In this document: one piece after another, positions 1-8,406 of the stretch
Position numbering within the stretch: position 1 is the first letter of the stretch
Layout: each line of letters opens with the position of its first letter
Origin: an uncultured Clostridia bacterium
GTDB taxonomy: Bacteria; Bacillota_A; Clostridia; TANB77; CAG-508
Direction of reading: 5' to 3'
Assembly: GCA_947624715.1 (NCBI GenBank)
Contig: CANQLO010000022.1
Span: 1 to 30,707 of the forward strand
DNA length: 30,707 nucleotides
Notes under the pieces: generated by a model
The model's database searches: none
Seen by the model: the letters and a program-made list of their open reading frames with translations, nothing else
Told to the model about the DNA's origin: nothing
Made by a program: the position numbers and the translations under genes

Positions 1-12
1 ATTTCTGGGGGT

Positions 13-35
13 AAGGGGGAACTATGCCCTTTTTT
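13..35 (+). terminator. Possible intrinsic terminator at the left edge
   Basis: AAGGG at 13-17 can pair with CCCTT at 27-31, and a run of T follows. This could end a plus-strand transcript entering from the left. The stem is only 5 bp and the upstream gene is not visible, so the call is weak. Confidence 0.3.
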
Positions 36-158
36 ATTATTTTGGTTTTAATTTTCTTACTAATTCTTTCAAACTAAGTCCTTTCTTTGTAGAAAAGTAT
101 ACATAAAAATAACCTTTCCTTGGAAGTTATTTTTTCCAAAAAAGGTTAATATATACAT

Positions 159-279
159 AAAACTAAAATAGATTAAAGTTTGCAGTCCGCGTAGCGACCA
201 AGCGAAGCGCGAATGGAGCAAGTTTGCGAAGCAAAACTTAGCGACAACAAGGACAAAAACTTTAATCTATTCTAGTTTT
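159..279. repeat. MITE-like palindromic repeat, copy 1 (variant stem)
   Basis: The ends form an inverted repeat of about 23 bp (159-181 against 257-279, one mismatch) around a GC-rich core. The core contains CTCCATTCGC, CTTCG and GGTCGCTACGCGG blocks (minus-strand reading) that recur in the copies at 5545, 9561 and 15161. The outer stem differs from those copies. It lies 8 nt downstream of the fhs stop, so it may also shape the 3' end of that mRNA. No transposase is nearby. Confidence 0.75.
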
Positions 280-287
280 TATTTTAT

Positions 288-1937
288 TTAAAAAATTCCA
301 ATTATATTATTATTTTCATCTAAATCTATGCTCTCTGCGGCAGGTTTCTTTGGAAGTCCAGGCATTGTCATTATTTTTCCTGTTTTTACAACTATAAACT
401 CAGCTCCTGCTTTTAATTCTACTGAATTTACTGTTATTTTAAATGGCTTATCACATAATAAGTTTTTAGGATCATCTGAAAGTGAATATTGTGTTTTTGC
501 AATGCATATAGGCATATTTACGTTTCCTATTTTGCTTATTTGCTTCTCTGCTTTTTCTGTATATTCTACTCCTTCTGCTCCATATATTACTTTTGCAACT
601 TTTTCTATTTTTGTTTTTGTACTGTCTCCTAGCTCGTATGTATTTTTGAAAGTATGAGGTTTATCACATAATTTAACTACTTTTTCAGCTAAATCAACTG
701 CTCCTTCTCCACCTTTTGCCCAGTTTTCTAACAAGCTATATCCGACATCTTCTTTATTCATATATTCTTCTAATATTTTTATTTCTTCTTCAAAATCACT
801 TTCGTATTTATTTATAGCAACTATTGGATTTACACCAAAACTCTTGATGTTTTCAATATGCTTTACAAGATTATTAATTCCTACTTTCAAGGCTTCTATA
901 TTTTTATTAGACGCTTCATCTTTAGTTGCGCCACCATGATATTTTAGTGCTTTCATTGTTGCTACTATAACAACACAGTCTGGAGATATTCCCATATTTC
1001 TGCATTTAATATTCAAGAATTTTTCTGCTCCTAAGTCTGCACCAAATCCTGCTTCAGTTACAACGTAATCACCCAGTTTTCTTGCCATTTTTGTTGCTAT
1101 AATACTATTGCAACCATGTGCAATATTTGCAAAAGGTCCTCCATGAATAATTGCAGGATTATGTTCTAATGTTTGCACAATATTAGGATTTAAAGCATCT
1201 TTTAAAATTACAGTTAAGCTTCCATCAGCTTTTAAATCTTTACACGTAACTTCTTTTCCTTCTTTATTATATCCGACTATTATATTTCCTAGTCTTCTTT
1301 TTAAATCACGAATATCTTTTGATAGGCAAAGTATTGCCATTATCTCTGATGCAACAGTTATATCAAATCCGTCTTCTCTTGGAACTAAATTTTTCTCTCC
1401 TGAAAGTCCTATCTGTACTTTTCTTAATGCTCTATCATTTAAATCAACACATCTTTTCCAAGTTACTTTCTCTATTTGAAGTTCGTTTCCTTGGAATATA
1501 TGATTATCAATTATTGCACTTAGGAGATTGTTTGCTGTTGTTATTGCATGAATATCACCAGTAAAGTGTAAATTGATATCTTCCATAGGAGCTACTTGTG
1601 AATATCCACCACCTGTTGCTCCACCTTTTACTCCAAATACAGGACCTAATGATGGTTCTCTTAATGCTAAAATTGAATTTTTTCCAATTTTATTAAGTCC
1701 ATCTGATAATCCTATAGCTGTTGTTGTTTTTCCTTCTCCTAATGGTGTAGGATTTATTGCTGTAACTAAAATAAGTTTTCCTTCTTTTTTGTTTTTTAAC
1801 TTTTCAAAATAGTCTATTGATATTTTTGCTTTATACTTTCCATACTGCTCTATATATTCTTCTGGAATTCCTAACTTATCTGTTATTTCTGTTATTCTCT
1901 TTAGTTTTATATTTCTTGCAATATCAATATCTTTCAT
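288..1937 (-). CDS. fhs: Formate--tetrahydrofolate ligase
   Basis: ATP-dependent ligation of formate to tetrahydrofolate gives 10-formyl-THF, the cytosolic entry to one-carbon metabolism and the methyl branch of the Wood-Ljungdahl pathway. The P-loop-like motif PTPLGEGKTTT lies near residues 63-73, followed by the family signature EPSLGPVFGVKGGATGGG. An upstream in-frame ATG at 1958 has no ribosome site, while the ATG at 1937 has AGGAG 7 nt upstream, so I start there (549 aa, usual family length about 555). It lies 46 nt behind xseB and probably ends the nusB-xseA-xseB-fhs transcript. Whether the organism is an acetogen cannot be told from this gene alone. Confidence 0.97.
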   Translation of the reverse strand: MKDIDIARNIKLKRITEITDKLGIPEEYIEQYGKYKAKISIDYFEKLKNKKEGKLILVTAINPTPLGEGKTTTAIGLSDGLNKIGKNSILALREPSLGPVFGVKGGATGGGYSQVAPMEDINLHFTGDIHAITTANNLLSAIIDNHIFQGNELQIEKVTWKRCVDLNDRALRKVQIGLSGEKNLVPREDGFDITVASEIMAILCLSKDIRDLKRRLGNIIVGYNKEGKEVTCKDLKADGSLTVILKDALNPNIVQTLEHNPAIIHGGPFANIAHGCNSIIATKMARKLGDYVVTEAGFGADLGAEKFLNIKCRNMGISPDCVVIVATMKALKYHGGATKDEASNKNIEALKVGINNLVKHIENIKSFGVNPIVAINKYESDFEEEIKILEEYMNKEDVGYSLLENWAKGGEGAVDLAEKVVKLCDKPHTFKNTYELGDSTKTKIEKVAKVIYGAEGVEYTEKAEKQISKIGNVNMPICIAKTQYSLSDDPKNLLCDKPFKITVNSVELKAGAEFIVVKTGKIMTMPGLPKKPAAESIDLDENNNIIGIF

Positions 1938-1983
1938 AACATTTCTCCTAATCTTCATTTTCGAATAATTTCAATACAATTTT

Positions 1984-2217
1984 TTAATCATCATTTTTAA
2001 CAGAAAAGTCCTTTTCTTCACCATCTATAAGAATGGTTATCTTCTTTTCAGCTTTTTGTAAAATTTCATTACATTTTTTAGAAAGTTCCATTCCTTCTTC
2101 AAACTTTTTAACAGATGTATCTAAATCCAAATCATCTTTTTCAAGTTCATCTGCTATTTTTTCTAAATTGGTCATTGCCTGTTCAAAACTTAATTCTTCT
2201 TTCATATTTAATATCAT
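1984..2217 (-). CDS. xseB: Exodeoxyribonuclease VII small subunit
   Basis: This is the small helical subunit of exonuclease VII, which degrades single-stranded DNA in both directions together with XseA. The 77 aa include the family pattern LSFEQAMTNLEKIADELE followed by a second amphipathic helix, and the length is typical. It sits directly behind xseA. The start is uncertain: AGGAAGGG abuts the ATG at 2217, while the conserved sequence begins at the second Met (MKEELSFE, residue 5), for which that site would lie about 13 nt upstream. Confidence 0.93.
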   Translation of the reverse strand: MILNMKEELSFEQAMTNLEKIADELEKDDLDLDTSVKKFEEGMELSKKCNEILQKAEKKITILIDGEEKDFSVKNDD

Positions 2218-2268
2218 CCCTTCCTATGTCACATATCTGGTTGAAAAATTGCAATTACTTTTTCAACC

Positions 2269-3465
2269 TTACCTCTTTTCTACAACATTGGCTATTGCTG
2301 TTCCATCAATATATTTTATACTAATATTATCTCCAACATTTAAATCATTTGCTTTTTTTATTATCTTTCCATCTTTTTCAGTAATAGAGTATCCCCTTGC
2401 CATTGTTTTCATAGGGCTTAAAGCGTCTATTTTTGTAACTTTTTCGCTTAAAAGCATTCTAGATTTATTTAATTTATTTGTTATTGATGTATTTAATAAT
2501 TTTACATAATTATCTAATGTGATATAATGTTCATTTATCTTTTGAAGTGGTTCTTTAAATACTCTTCTTGTCATACATTTTTCATATCTCAATTGCATTA
2601 ATTGAACTTTTTTCTTTAAAGAGTTTTTCAATCTATTATTATATAAATCTATTGTGTATTTTAAGTCTGCAATATTAGGAACTGCAAGTTCAGCTGCTGC
2701 AGATGGTGTTGGTGCTCTTAAATCTGCGACAAAATCCGCTATTGTAAAATCTGTTTCATGTCCTACTGCTGATATTATTGGAATTTCAGATTCATATATT
2801 GCTCTTGCCAACACTTCTTCATTAAATGGCCATAAATCTTCTAATGAACCTCCACCTCTTCCAATAATTAAAACATCTGCCAACTTTTCTTCATTCATTT
2901 TCTTTATACCAACTACAATTTCGTTTTCAGCTCCTGGACCTTGTACTGGTACTGGAATAAGTCTTATCCTTACATTTGGATTTCTTCTAGTTGATACATT
3001 TATTATATCCCTAATAACTGCTCCTGTTGATGATGTAAGCACTCCTATAGTTTTAGGATACATTGGAATTTTCTTTTTGTGTGTTTCATCAAATAATCCC
3101 TCTTGCTCTAATTTTGCTTTCATCTTTTCATAAGCTTCATATAAAGATCCAATTCCGTCTTGCTTCATTGCTTTTACATAGATTTGATAAACACCATCTC
3201 TTTCAAACACGGAAACAGAGCCCAAGACGCAAACTTTCATTCCGTCCTTGGGCATAAAATTTAAATATCCAGTATAACTTTTAAACATAATACATTTTAT
3301 AAGTGATTTTTCATCTTTTAGAGTAAAATACATGTGTCCTGTATAATGTAATTTAAAATTTGATATTTCTCCTTTTACATATACATTATTTAAAAATTCA
3401 TCACCATCTATTTTATTTTTTATGTATTTATTTAACTCTTCTACAGTAATCGGCTTTATATCCAT
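2269..3465 (-). CDS. xseA: Exodeoxyribonuclease VII large subunit
   Basis: Catalytic subunit of the single-strand-specific exonuclease VII. The N-terminal OB-fold (about 1-100, with VYVKGEISNFK and GHMYFTLKD) is followed by the nuclease domain with GVLTSSTGAVIRDI, RGGGSLEDLWPFNEE and AVGHETDFTIADFVADLRAPTPSAAAE (given here in overlapping parts) typical of the family. At 398 aa it is complete. A coiled-coil region and a short C-terminal domain (ARGYSITEKDGKII) finish the protein. It sits 28 nt behind nusB and ahead of xseB, an arrangement common in Clostridia. The ribosome site is weak, which suggests translation within the polycistronic message. Confidence 0.96.
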   Translation of the reverse strand: MDIKPITVEELNKYIKNKIDGDEFLNNVYVKGEISNFKLHYTGHMYFTLKDEKSLIKCIMFKSYTGYLNFMPKDGMKVCVLGSVSVFERDGVYQIYVKAMKQDGIGSLYEAYEKMKAKLEQEGLFDETHKKKIPMYPKTIGVLTSSTGAVIRDIINVSTRRNPNVRIRLIPVPVQGPGAENEIVVGIKKMNEEKLADVLIIGRGGGSLEDLWPFNEEVLARAIYESEIPIISAVGHETDFTIADFVADLRAPTPSAAAELAVPNIADLKYTIDLYNNRLKNSLKKKVQLMQLRYEKCMTRRVFKEPLQKINEHYITLDNYVKLLNTSITNKLNKSRMLLSEKVTKIDALSPMKTMARGYSITEKDGKIIKKANDLNVGDNISIKYIDGTAIANVVEKR

Positions 3466-3493
3466 TTATTTCTAATTTACTTTCTTTTTAATA

Positions 3494-3910
3494 TTACTCT
3501 TCATTTATGTATTTTTTTACTATACTTGCTAATACGCCATTTACAAATGACTTTGAAGTATCATCTCCATAATTTTTAGCTAGTTCAACAACTTCGTTTA
3601 TAACGACTTTATAAGGTAATTTTGAATATAATATCTCATATATACCTAATTTAAGCAAAGTCAAATCAATCTTAGATATTCTAGATATAGTCCAATCTTT
3701 TTTTATATTCTCTTCAATCTTTTTTTCTATATCTTTTTCATTTTCCTTAATACCTTTAATAATGTCATTCATATAACTTATTGCTTCGCTGTCTACTATG
3801 TTTTCTTCTTCTATAAATAAATTTATTTGCTCTGATATGTCTACATCTTTTAAAACTTGCATGCTGTATAATAATTTAAATGATTCTTCTCTAGTCTTTG
3901 ACCTATTCAT
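3494..3910 (-). CDS. nusB: Transcription antitermination protein NusB
   Basis: NusB binds boxA RNA with ribosomal protein S10 and supports antitermination of rRNA operons. The 138-aa all-helical protein carries the family start ([15 protein letters not shown]) and the conserved C-terminal block [19 protein letters not shown] followed by [15 protein letters not shown] lies 4 nt before the ATG. The gene starts 11 nt after DUF2273 ends and is followed by xseA, the usual clostridial asp23-nusB-xse order. Confidence 0.96.
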   Translation of the reverse strand: MNRSKTREESFKLLYSMQVLKDVDISEQINLFIEEENIVDSEAISYMNDIIKGIKENEKDIEKKIEENIKKDWTISRISKIDLTLLKLGIYEILYSKLPYKVVINEVVELAKNYGDDTSKSFVNGVLASIVKKYINEE

Positions 3911-3921
3911 TTCTACCTCTT

Positions 3922-4125
3922 TTACATCTTGTCAATATATTTTTTTAAATTAGTTTTTACTTTGTCCTTATTATGTTGAAAATAATTTCCTGCCCATGCT
4001 CCAATAAATACCAAAACTATACCAACAATTAGTCTATATAGTCCTGTACAAGCTAATATTAAAGCTATAATTCCACCTACTAGTGCACCCCAATATTTAC
4101 TTATAAATTTTTTTAAATCTTCCAT
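3922..4125 (-). CDS. DUF2273 small membrane protein
   Basis: A 67-aa protein with two hydrophobic segments (about 12-30 and 31-47, containing a [23 protein letters not shown] stretch) and a lysine-rich tail. DUF2273 proteins are encoded with AmaP and Asp23 in Bacillota and are thought to be part of the same membrane-associated complex; their biochemical role is unknown. Here the gene sits between amaP and nusB with short gaps, consistent with one operon. Confidence 0.88.
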   Translation of the reverse strand: MEDLKKFISKYWGALVGGIIALILACTGLYRLIVGIVLVFIGAWAGNYFQHNKDKVKTNLKKYIDKM

Positions 4126-4144
4126 TTATATTAAACTTCCTTTC

Positions 4145-4786
4145 TTATTTGTCTTGTTTCTTTGTTTGTAGCTTTGTTTTAACTTCTTCCTTATTTGATT
4201 CTTCTTTCTTTTCTACATCAACTTTCTTTTCTTCTTTAGTAGCTTTTTGTACCATAGCAGTAGCATTTCTTACTCTAACATTTACATATTTTATATCTAA
4301 ATCTGTTGCTTCTTTTACAGCTTTTTTAATTTTAGATTGTAATTTAGCAGATACATCTTTTATAACTGTTTCTTTTGTTACATCAATTACTGTTTCAATT
4401 ATAATATCATTTTCTTTTGTTATTACAACATTTGAAACAGAGTCTGCTATATTTGGAAAATCCTTTACAACACCAGCTACCATATCTTTAAGAGTTTCAA
4501 CTGTAATTAATAATCTTCCATCATCATTTTGTAATAATATACCGTCATCACTTTCTTCTCTATCATCTGAATCTGCAAAGAATATGCATCTAATTGCTAG
4601 AAGTACTAATAAAATAGATATTCCTATCATAATATAAGTATAAGTTTGGTTTATTAATACTTTACTTATTAAAATTCCAAATATCGTTGGTTCCATCCAG
4701 CCAAATCCTATTAAGCATAGTATAATTGATATTACTAAAACTATTACTGAAAATAAAGCTAGTCCTAATTTATCTAAAAATTTCAT
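4145..4786 (-). CDS. amaP: Alkaline shock response membrane anchor protein AmaP
   Basis: In staphylococci AmaP anchors Asp23 to the membrane. This 213-aa protein has two N-terminal transmembrane segments (about 8-30 and 50-68), then a cytoplasmic Asp23-like domain (about 80-175, with VETLKDMVAGVVKDFPNI and KYVNVRVRNATAM) and a charged Lys/Glu tail. It lies between the Asp23 gene and DUF2273. The charged tail resembles that of the Asp23 protein next door, so the two may be elaborated together. Confidence 0.9.
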   Translation of the reverse strand: MKFLDKLGLALFSVIVLVISIILCLIGFGWMEPTIFGILISKVLINQTYTYIMIGISILLVLLAIRCIFFADSDDREESDDGILLQNDDGRLLITVETLKDMVAGVVKDFPNIADSVSNVVITKENDIIIETVIDVTKETVIKDVSAKLQSKIKKAVKEATDLDIKYVNVRVRNATAMVQKATKEEKKVDVEKKEESNKEEVKTKLQTKKQDK

Positions 4787-4839
4787 ATTTTTTTACCTCA
4801 CTTTTATTTTTTTCTATTTTCATAGAACTTTTACATTAT

Positions 4840-5403
4840 TTATTTTTTTATCTCTTTCTTTACAGGAGTTTTTTTAGTTGTTGATTTTTTTACATTTTTC
4901 TTTGTTTCATCACCTTTTTTTGTTTCTGTTTTCTTTGCTTCTACTTTTGCCTCTGACTCTTTTACTTCTTCCTTTTTCTCATCTTTTTTCTCTGTTCTTT
5001 TTTCTTCACGAGATGTACTTACTCCTTGAACATGTACGTTTACTTCTTCAACATTTAATCCAGTCATACTTTCAACTGATTTTTTTACTCTCTTTTGTAT
5101 TTCAAAAGCTACTTCTGGAATTCTTGCACCATATTCAACAATAATGTTTACATCTATTTTAGCTGATTTTTCTAAAATGTCTACTTTAATTCCTTTTGAT
5201 AAATTTTTCTTTCCACTTAATACTTCTGATATACCTCCAGCAAATCCTCCAGCCATATCTGCTACACCTGGAACTTCTGATGCTGCCATTCCTGCAATTA
5301 CTGCTACAACATCATCTGATATTTGTATATTATTGCTCTCTGTGCTCTCCACTGTAGCTTCTTCTTTCTTTTCTTTTAAATCTTGTTTCTTTTCTTCACT
5401 CAT
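4840..5403 (-). CDS. Asp23/Gls24 family envelope stress protein
   Basis: Asp23 family proteins form a layer under the membrane through AmaP and affect cell-envelope stress. The Asp23 domain runs from about residue 25 to 130 (SDDVVAVIAGMAASEVPGV, then NVEEVNVHVQGVS). A tail of about 55 residues is almost entirely Lys, Glu, Thr and Ala. An ATG five codons upstream (5418) is in frame, but the perfect AGGAGG lies inside those codons, 6 nt before the ATG at 5403; that fixes the start at 187 aa. It is the first gene of the asp23-amaP-DUF2273-nusB-xse-fhs group and has its own promoter. Confidence 0.92.
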   Translation of the reverse strand: MSEEKKQDLKEKKEEATVESTESNNIQISDDVVAVIAGMAASEVPGVADMAGGFAGGISEVLSGKKNLSKGIKVDILEKSAKIDVNIIVEYGARIPEVAFEIQKRVKKSVESMTGLNVEEVNVHVQGVSTSREEKRTEKKDEKKEEVKESEAKVEAKKTETKKGDETKKNVKKSTTKKTPVKKEIKK

Positions 5404-5434
5404 AAAAAACCTCCTCATAGTTTATGATATTCTA

Positions 5435-5463
5435 AGTATATCAATATATGCTTAATTTTACAA
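5435..5463 (-). promoter_or_regulatory. Promoter of the Asp23 operon
   Basis: Minus-strand TTGTAA (5458-5463), 17 nt, TATACT (5435-5440), about 30 nt before the start codon. Three A-tract repeats lie directly upstream of the -35 box. Confidence 0.65.
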
Positions 5464-5464
5464 G

Positions 5465-5503
5465 TATTTTTTTGAATTATTTTTTTGAATTATTTTTTTG
5501 AAT
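5465..5503. repeat. Three perfect 13-bp tandem repeats (A/T tracts)
   Basis: TATTTTTTTGAAT is repeated three times without mismatch. Read on the minus strand this gives three A7 tracts ending 1 nt upstream of the -35 box of the Asp23 promoter, the place of an UP element. Confidence 0.85.
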
Positions 5504-5544
5504 TGTAATATTTTATGTTACAATTCACAGTAATAAAATTAATT

Positions 5545-5671
5545 ACATAAATATAGTTATTTTTTCAAGCCTTGTTGTCGCAACGCAACCTAAAGGTTGC
5601 TGCTCCATTCGCCCTTCGTTTCACTTCGGTTGGTCGCTACGCGGCTATTTCAAAAATAACTATATTTATGT
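5545..5671. repeat. MITE-like palindromic repeat, copy 2
   Basis: A 127-bp element with perfect 20-bp terminal inverted repeats (5545-5564 and 5652-5671, beginning ACATAAATATAG) around a GC-rich, self-complementary core. It is nearly identical, and equal in length, to the copy at 15161-15287. It lies between gerW and the Asp23 operon promoter. Confidence 0.88.
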
Positions 5672-5704
5672 TTTTTAATAATAGCTGTGGATTTTATAAT
5701 TTAA

Positions 5705-5730
5705 AGACAGATATATTTAAATATCTGTCT
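5705..5730 (-). terminator. Hairpin at the gerW stop codon
   Basis: AGACAGATAT (5705-5714) pairs perfectly with ATATCTGTCT (5721-5730). The stop codon of gerW falls in the loop. On the minus strand only a short TTTAAATT follows, so it may be a weak terminator or an mRNA-protecting hairpin. Confidence 0.45.
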
Positions 5731-6316
5731 CATCGTATTCTACTTCATAAGGTTTAGATTCTACTTCTACTATTTTAGATGGTTCATTACTACTGTTTTC
5801 CTTGTTGTTTTCACTTTTTTCTTCTTTATTATCTTTTGCTTTATTTTTATCATCACTTAATTTTACTATTAAATTTTCTTGCATTATTTTATTAGACTTG
5901 CTTAGTTTTTTATCTAACATTTGTGTTGTCTTTTCTATTAAATCAGGAACTAAATCTAGTAATTTATCTAGTGAAGATGCGTGTGTTACTGGTAATAGTT
6001 TTACTCCTGTTGGTTGTACAACTATAAAGGCAATTGGACTGATACTTACTCCTGCTCCTGAACCTCCTCCAAAAGGAAGTCTTACTTTTTCATCATTTTC
6101 TTCACTTTCTTTGTCTTTTTCTTTTTTATCAGACATACCTTTTACTTTAAATTCACTTCCACCTGCTGCAAATCCAAAATTAACTTTTGATACTGGAATA
6201 ATAATTATGTTATTAGATGTTTCAATTGGATCTCCTATAATAGTATTTACATCAATCATTTCTTTGATTGAGTTCATCGCACTATTCATCAAACCTTCAA
6301 TCGGATAATTAGACAT
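5717..6316 (-). CDS. gerW: GerW family sporulation protein (YtfJ)
   Basis: In Bacillus subtilis GerW/YtfJ is a sporulation protein needed for proper germination responses. The 199-aa protein has the family features: MSNYPIEGLMNSAMNSIKEM at the start, GDPIETSNNIIIIPVSKV, a GFAAGGSEF block, then a glycine-rich FGGGSGAGVSISPIAFIVV stretch. The last 60 residues are acidic/lysine-rich and low-complexity. AAGGAGAG lies 6 nt before the ATG. It follows a DUF2953 gene, as ytfI-ytfJ do in Bacillus, supporting endospore formation. Confidence 0.92.
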   Translation of the reverse strand: MSNYPIEGLMNSAMNSIKEMIDVNTIIGDPIETSNNIIIIPVSKVNFGFAAGGSEFKVKGMSDKKEKDKESEENDEKVRLPFGGGSGAGVSISPIAFIVVQPTGVKLLPVTHASSLDKLLDLVPDLIEKTTQMLDKKLSKSNKIMQENLIVKLSDDKNKAKDNKEEKSENNKENSSNEPSKIVEVESKPYEVEYDETDI

Positions 6317-6385
6317 ATATATCTCTCCTTACTATTAAATTTTTTCTTTTTGTATTATTTACCATATTTATTTTTTTATTCACAT

Positions 6386-6997
6386 TTATCTAAATAATTT
6401 AATGATATCTGTTGCTGGCATAGATAATACAATTGATGCATTTAAATTAAATATAGGCTTATCTAAATAAACTGGATTTATTTCATAATTGTACTTTTCT
6501 GGTTCTACCTTATCTACTAAAAAAGGAAGTATAGTTGATATTATAATTGTAACAACTGTTGCTGATAATGCTGTTAAACTGGCATTGTCTGTTCCTAGAT
6601 TCATAAGTAAGTCCAAACTTTCTAGACTTATATCTGCATAATCTTGTTCAAGTTCTTTTTTATCTTTCTTAGCAAATATTTCCAACTCCTTTTCTTCTTT
6701 TTTTAATTTATGTTTTCTTATCTGCCTTCTTAAAAAATTAGCTATTTCATCATCCGATACTCTAAATCTGAGTAATGGTATTTTCTTTACCACACAAAAT
6801 TCTAGCTTTAATATAAAATCTAAATAATCAAATATTTTAATATATTCTTTATTTTTTATAAGCATAATTATTGTTTTTAGATTTTCATAATTATTTATTT
6901 TAAAATCTATTAATTTAAATTTTATTGCAGAGAAAACAAAACATATAAATATAATTAATATAACGGCTAAAATAATACATAAAATTAAAACTACCAC
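6386..6997 (-). CDS. DUF2953 domain membrane protein (YtfI-like)
   Basis: A 203-aa protein with an N-terminal transmembrane segment (about 2-25), a basic, helical cytoplasmic region, and a second hydrophobic segment (about 143-160, SATVVTIIISTILPFLV) followed by the DUF2953-type ending YEINPVYLDKPIFNLNASI. The start codon is GTG, with AGGAGG 7 nt upstream. Its function is unknown; in spore formers it is usually next to gerW/ytfJ, as here. It lies 70 nt after scpA. Confidence 0.8.
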   Translation of the reverse strand: MVVLILCIILAVILIIFICFVFSAIKFKLIDFKINNYENLKTIIMLIKNKEYIKIFDYLDFILKLEFCVVKKIPLLRFRVSDDEIANFLRRQIRKHKLKKEEKELEIFAKKDKKELEQDYADISLESLDLLMNLGTDNASLTALSATVVTIIISTILPFLVDKVEPEKYNYEINPVYLDKPIFNLNASIVLSMPATDIIKLFR

Positions 6998-7067
6998 AAG
7001 GAATCCTCCTTATAGTAGTTTTTTCCATTTTTTTATTTATTTATACTTTCATTTTTGTTTTTTATGC

Positions 7068-7826
7068 CTATGCATTTACTTTTTTCTTTTTTGTGACTTC
7101 TATATCTCCAAATAGCTCTTCTTGATTTGTTTCTACTTTACTTCTTCTAGACATCTCTAAGAGTCCTGAAAATGCTGTAACTACTTCTTGTGGTTTACAT
7201 TTGTTTAAAGAGAACAGCTTGTTAAATACAAAATTGTGATTTTTTATAAGTGCTCTAAACATTGTTTTAACAGTGTCCCCAACTGAATAATTTTCAATTA
7301 ATGCTATCTTTTCTAAATTTTTGGCATTTTTATTTACTCTTACACTTGTTCTTTGTAATAAATCTTTGTACATACTTATTATTTCGTCTTGTGTATAGTT
7401 TATTTGCAAATCTTGTTTTGGGAGTTCTATCTTTTCTGGTTGTCTAAAAAATCTTTTATTGTTTTCCGAATACATTAACGCAAATGTTTTAGTGATTTCT
7501 TTATATTGTTTGTATTCCATAATTCTCTGGATAAGTTCTTCTTCTGAAATCATTTCTTCTTCGTCTTCTACACGAGGAAGAAGCTTCTTTGATTTTATAT
7601 ATAATAAATTAGAAGCCATTACCAAAAATTCACTTGTAACTTCCAAATCCATTTCTTTCATTTGTTTTATGTACTCTATGTATTGGTCTGTTATCTCATT
7701 TAAATTAACATCATAAATATCCATTTTATTTATATCAATTAGGTGACATAATAAATCTAATGGACCTTCGAAGTTTTGTGTTTTGATATTGTATTTAGTT
7801 GTTTCCAGTGTAAATATGTTCTGCAT
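7068..7826 (-). CDS. scpA: Segregation and condensation protein A
   Basis: ScpA is the kleisin that bridges the SMC ATPase heads with ScpB in chromosome condensation. The 252 aa contain the conserved N-terminal NFEGPLDLLCHLIDINKMDI and the MASNLLYIKSKKLLP helix, then the C-terminal winged-helix end (VVTAFSGLLEMSRR, EELFGDI). Its start overlaps the end of recX by 32 nt, with GGAGG about 12 nt before the ATG. The usual partner gene scpB is not downstream; DUF2953 follows instead. Confidence 0.93.
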   Translation of the reverse strand: MQNIFTLETTKYNIKTQNFEGPLDLLCHLIDINKMDIYDVNLNEITDQYIEYIKQMKEMDLEVTSEFLVMASNLLYIKSKKLLPRVEDEEEMISEEELIQRIMEYKQYKEITKTFALMYSENNKRFFRQPEKIELPKQDLQINYTQDEIISMYKDLLQRTSVRVNKNAKNLEKIALIENYSVGDTVKTMFRALIKNHNFVFNKLFSLNKCKPQEVVTAFSGLLEMSRRSKVETNQEELFGDIEVTKKKKVNA

Positions 7827-8280
7827 TCTTTATGCTTTCCTCCATATATCCTTTTTTTCTTAAAAACAGTTTAATATCTTGAATTTCCATTAAAGATGAT
7901 TTTTTCAAGAATATATTTTCAGCTGATTTTTCTTCAAATTCTAGTAATCTATCATAATTATCAGAGAAGTAATCATCTATAGTATCACTTTTTACTCCCT
8001 TTGATAATAACTTATATTTTAATTCTTTAATTGACATATTCATTAAAGATATATATTCATTTACTGCTCTTTCTATATAATTGTTATCATCAATATATCC
8101 TAATTCTTTTAACTCTTCAATTACTTGTTCAAATATATCATTGTCAAAAGTATTGTGAAATTTATTTCTGATTTCTTGTTCTGTACGCTTCTTATACATT
8201 ATAAATTTTAATACTCTACTTTTAACCTGATCAATTTTTTCTAACTCTTCAATGTTTTCTGAATAAGGTAAGTTTTTCAA
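7795..8280 (-). CDS. recX: Regulatory protein RecX
   Basis: RecX binds the RecA filament and inhibits or modulates its activity. The 161-aa protein is built from three-helix RecX repeats: RTEQEIRNKF, GYIDDNNYIERAVNEYI and the ELKYKLLSKGV pattern are characteristic. The start is TTG with AGTAGGAG upstream. It lies downstream of recA on the same strand, separated by 126 nt containing a dispersed repeat, and overlaps scpA. Confidence 0.88.
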   Translation of the reverse strand: MKNLPYSENIEELEKIDQVKSRVLKFIMYKKRTEQEIRNKFHNTFDNDIFEQVIEELKELGYIDDNNYIERAVNEYISLMNMSIKELKYKLLSKGVKSDTIDDYFSDNYDRLLEFEEKSAENIFLKKSSLMEIQDIKLFLRKKGYMEESIKNAEHIYTGNN

Positions 8281-8362
8281 TTTTATCTCCTACTGTTTTT
8301 TTAATCTATGTAAAATCGTCTTCGAGGACTATGGACTTGACTTTGAAAAGCTTTGATTTTTT

Positions 8363-8406
8363 GTGTCAAAAACCTCCGTCCCCTTTGACACCCTTTGACA
8401 TTGACA
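8363..8406 (-). repeat. GGGGACGGAGG dispersed repeat, recA-recX junction
   Basis: Minus-strand reading: GTGTCAATGTCAAAGG, then GTGTCAAAGGGGACGGAGG, then TTTTTGACAC. The first and last blocks are self-complementary (GTGTCAAA with TTTGACAC) around the GGGGACGG core. The same unit occurs at 23676, 25509 and, decayed, 29171. It begins immediately after the recA stop codon and may act as recA's 3' hairpin. Confidence 0.8.

Noticed and set aside
328..657. Plus-strand open frame opposite fhs, and many similar ones opposite other minus-strand genes
   Set aside because: Mirror frames of real genes: no ribosome sites, low-complexity translations, and clear genes on the other strand.
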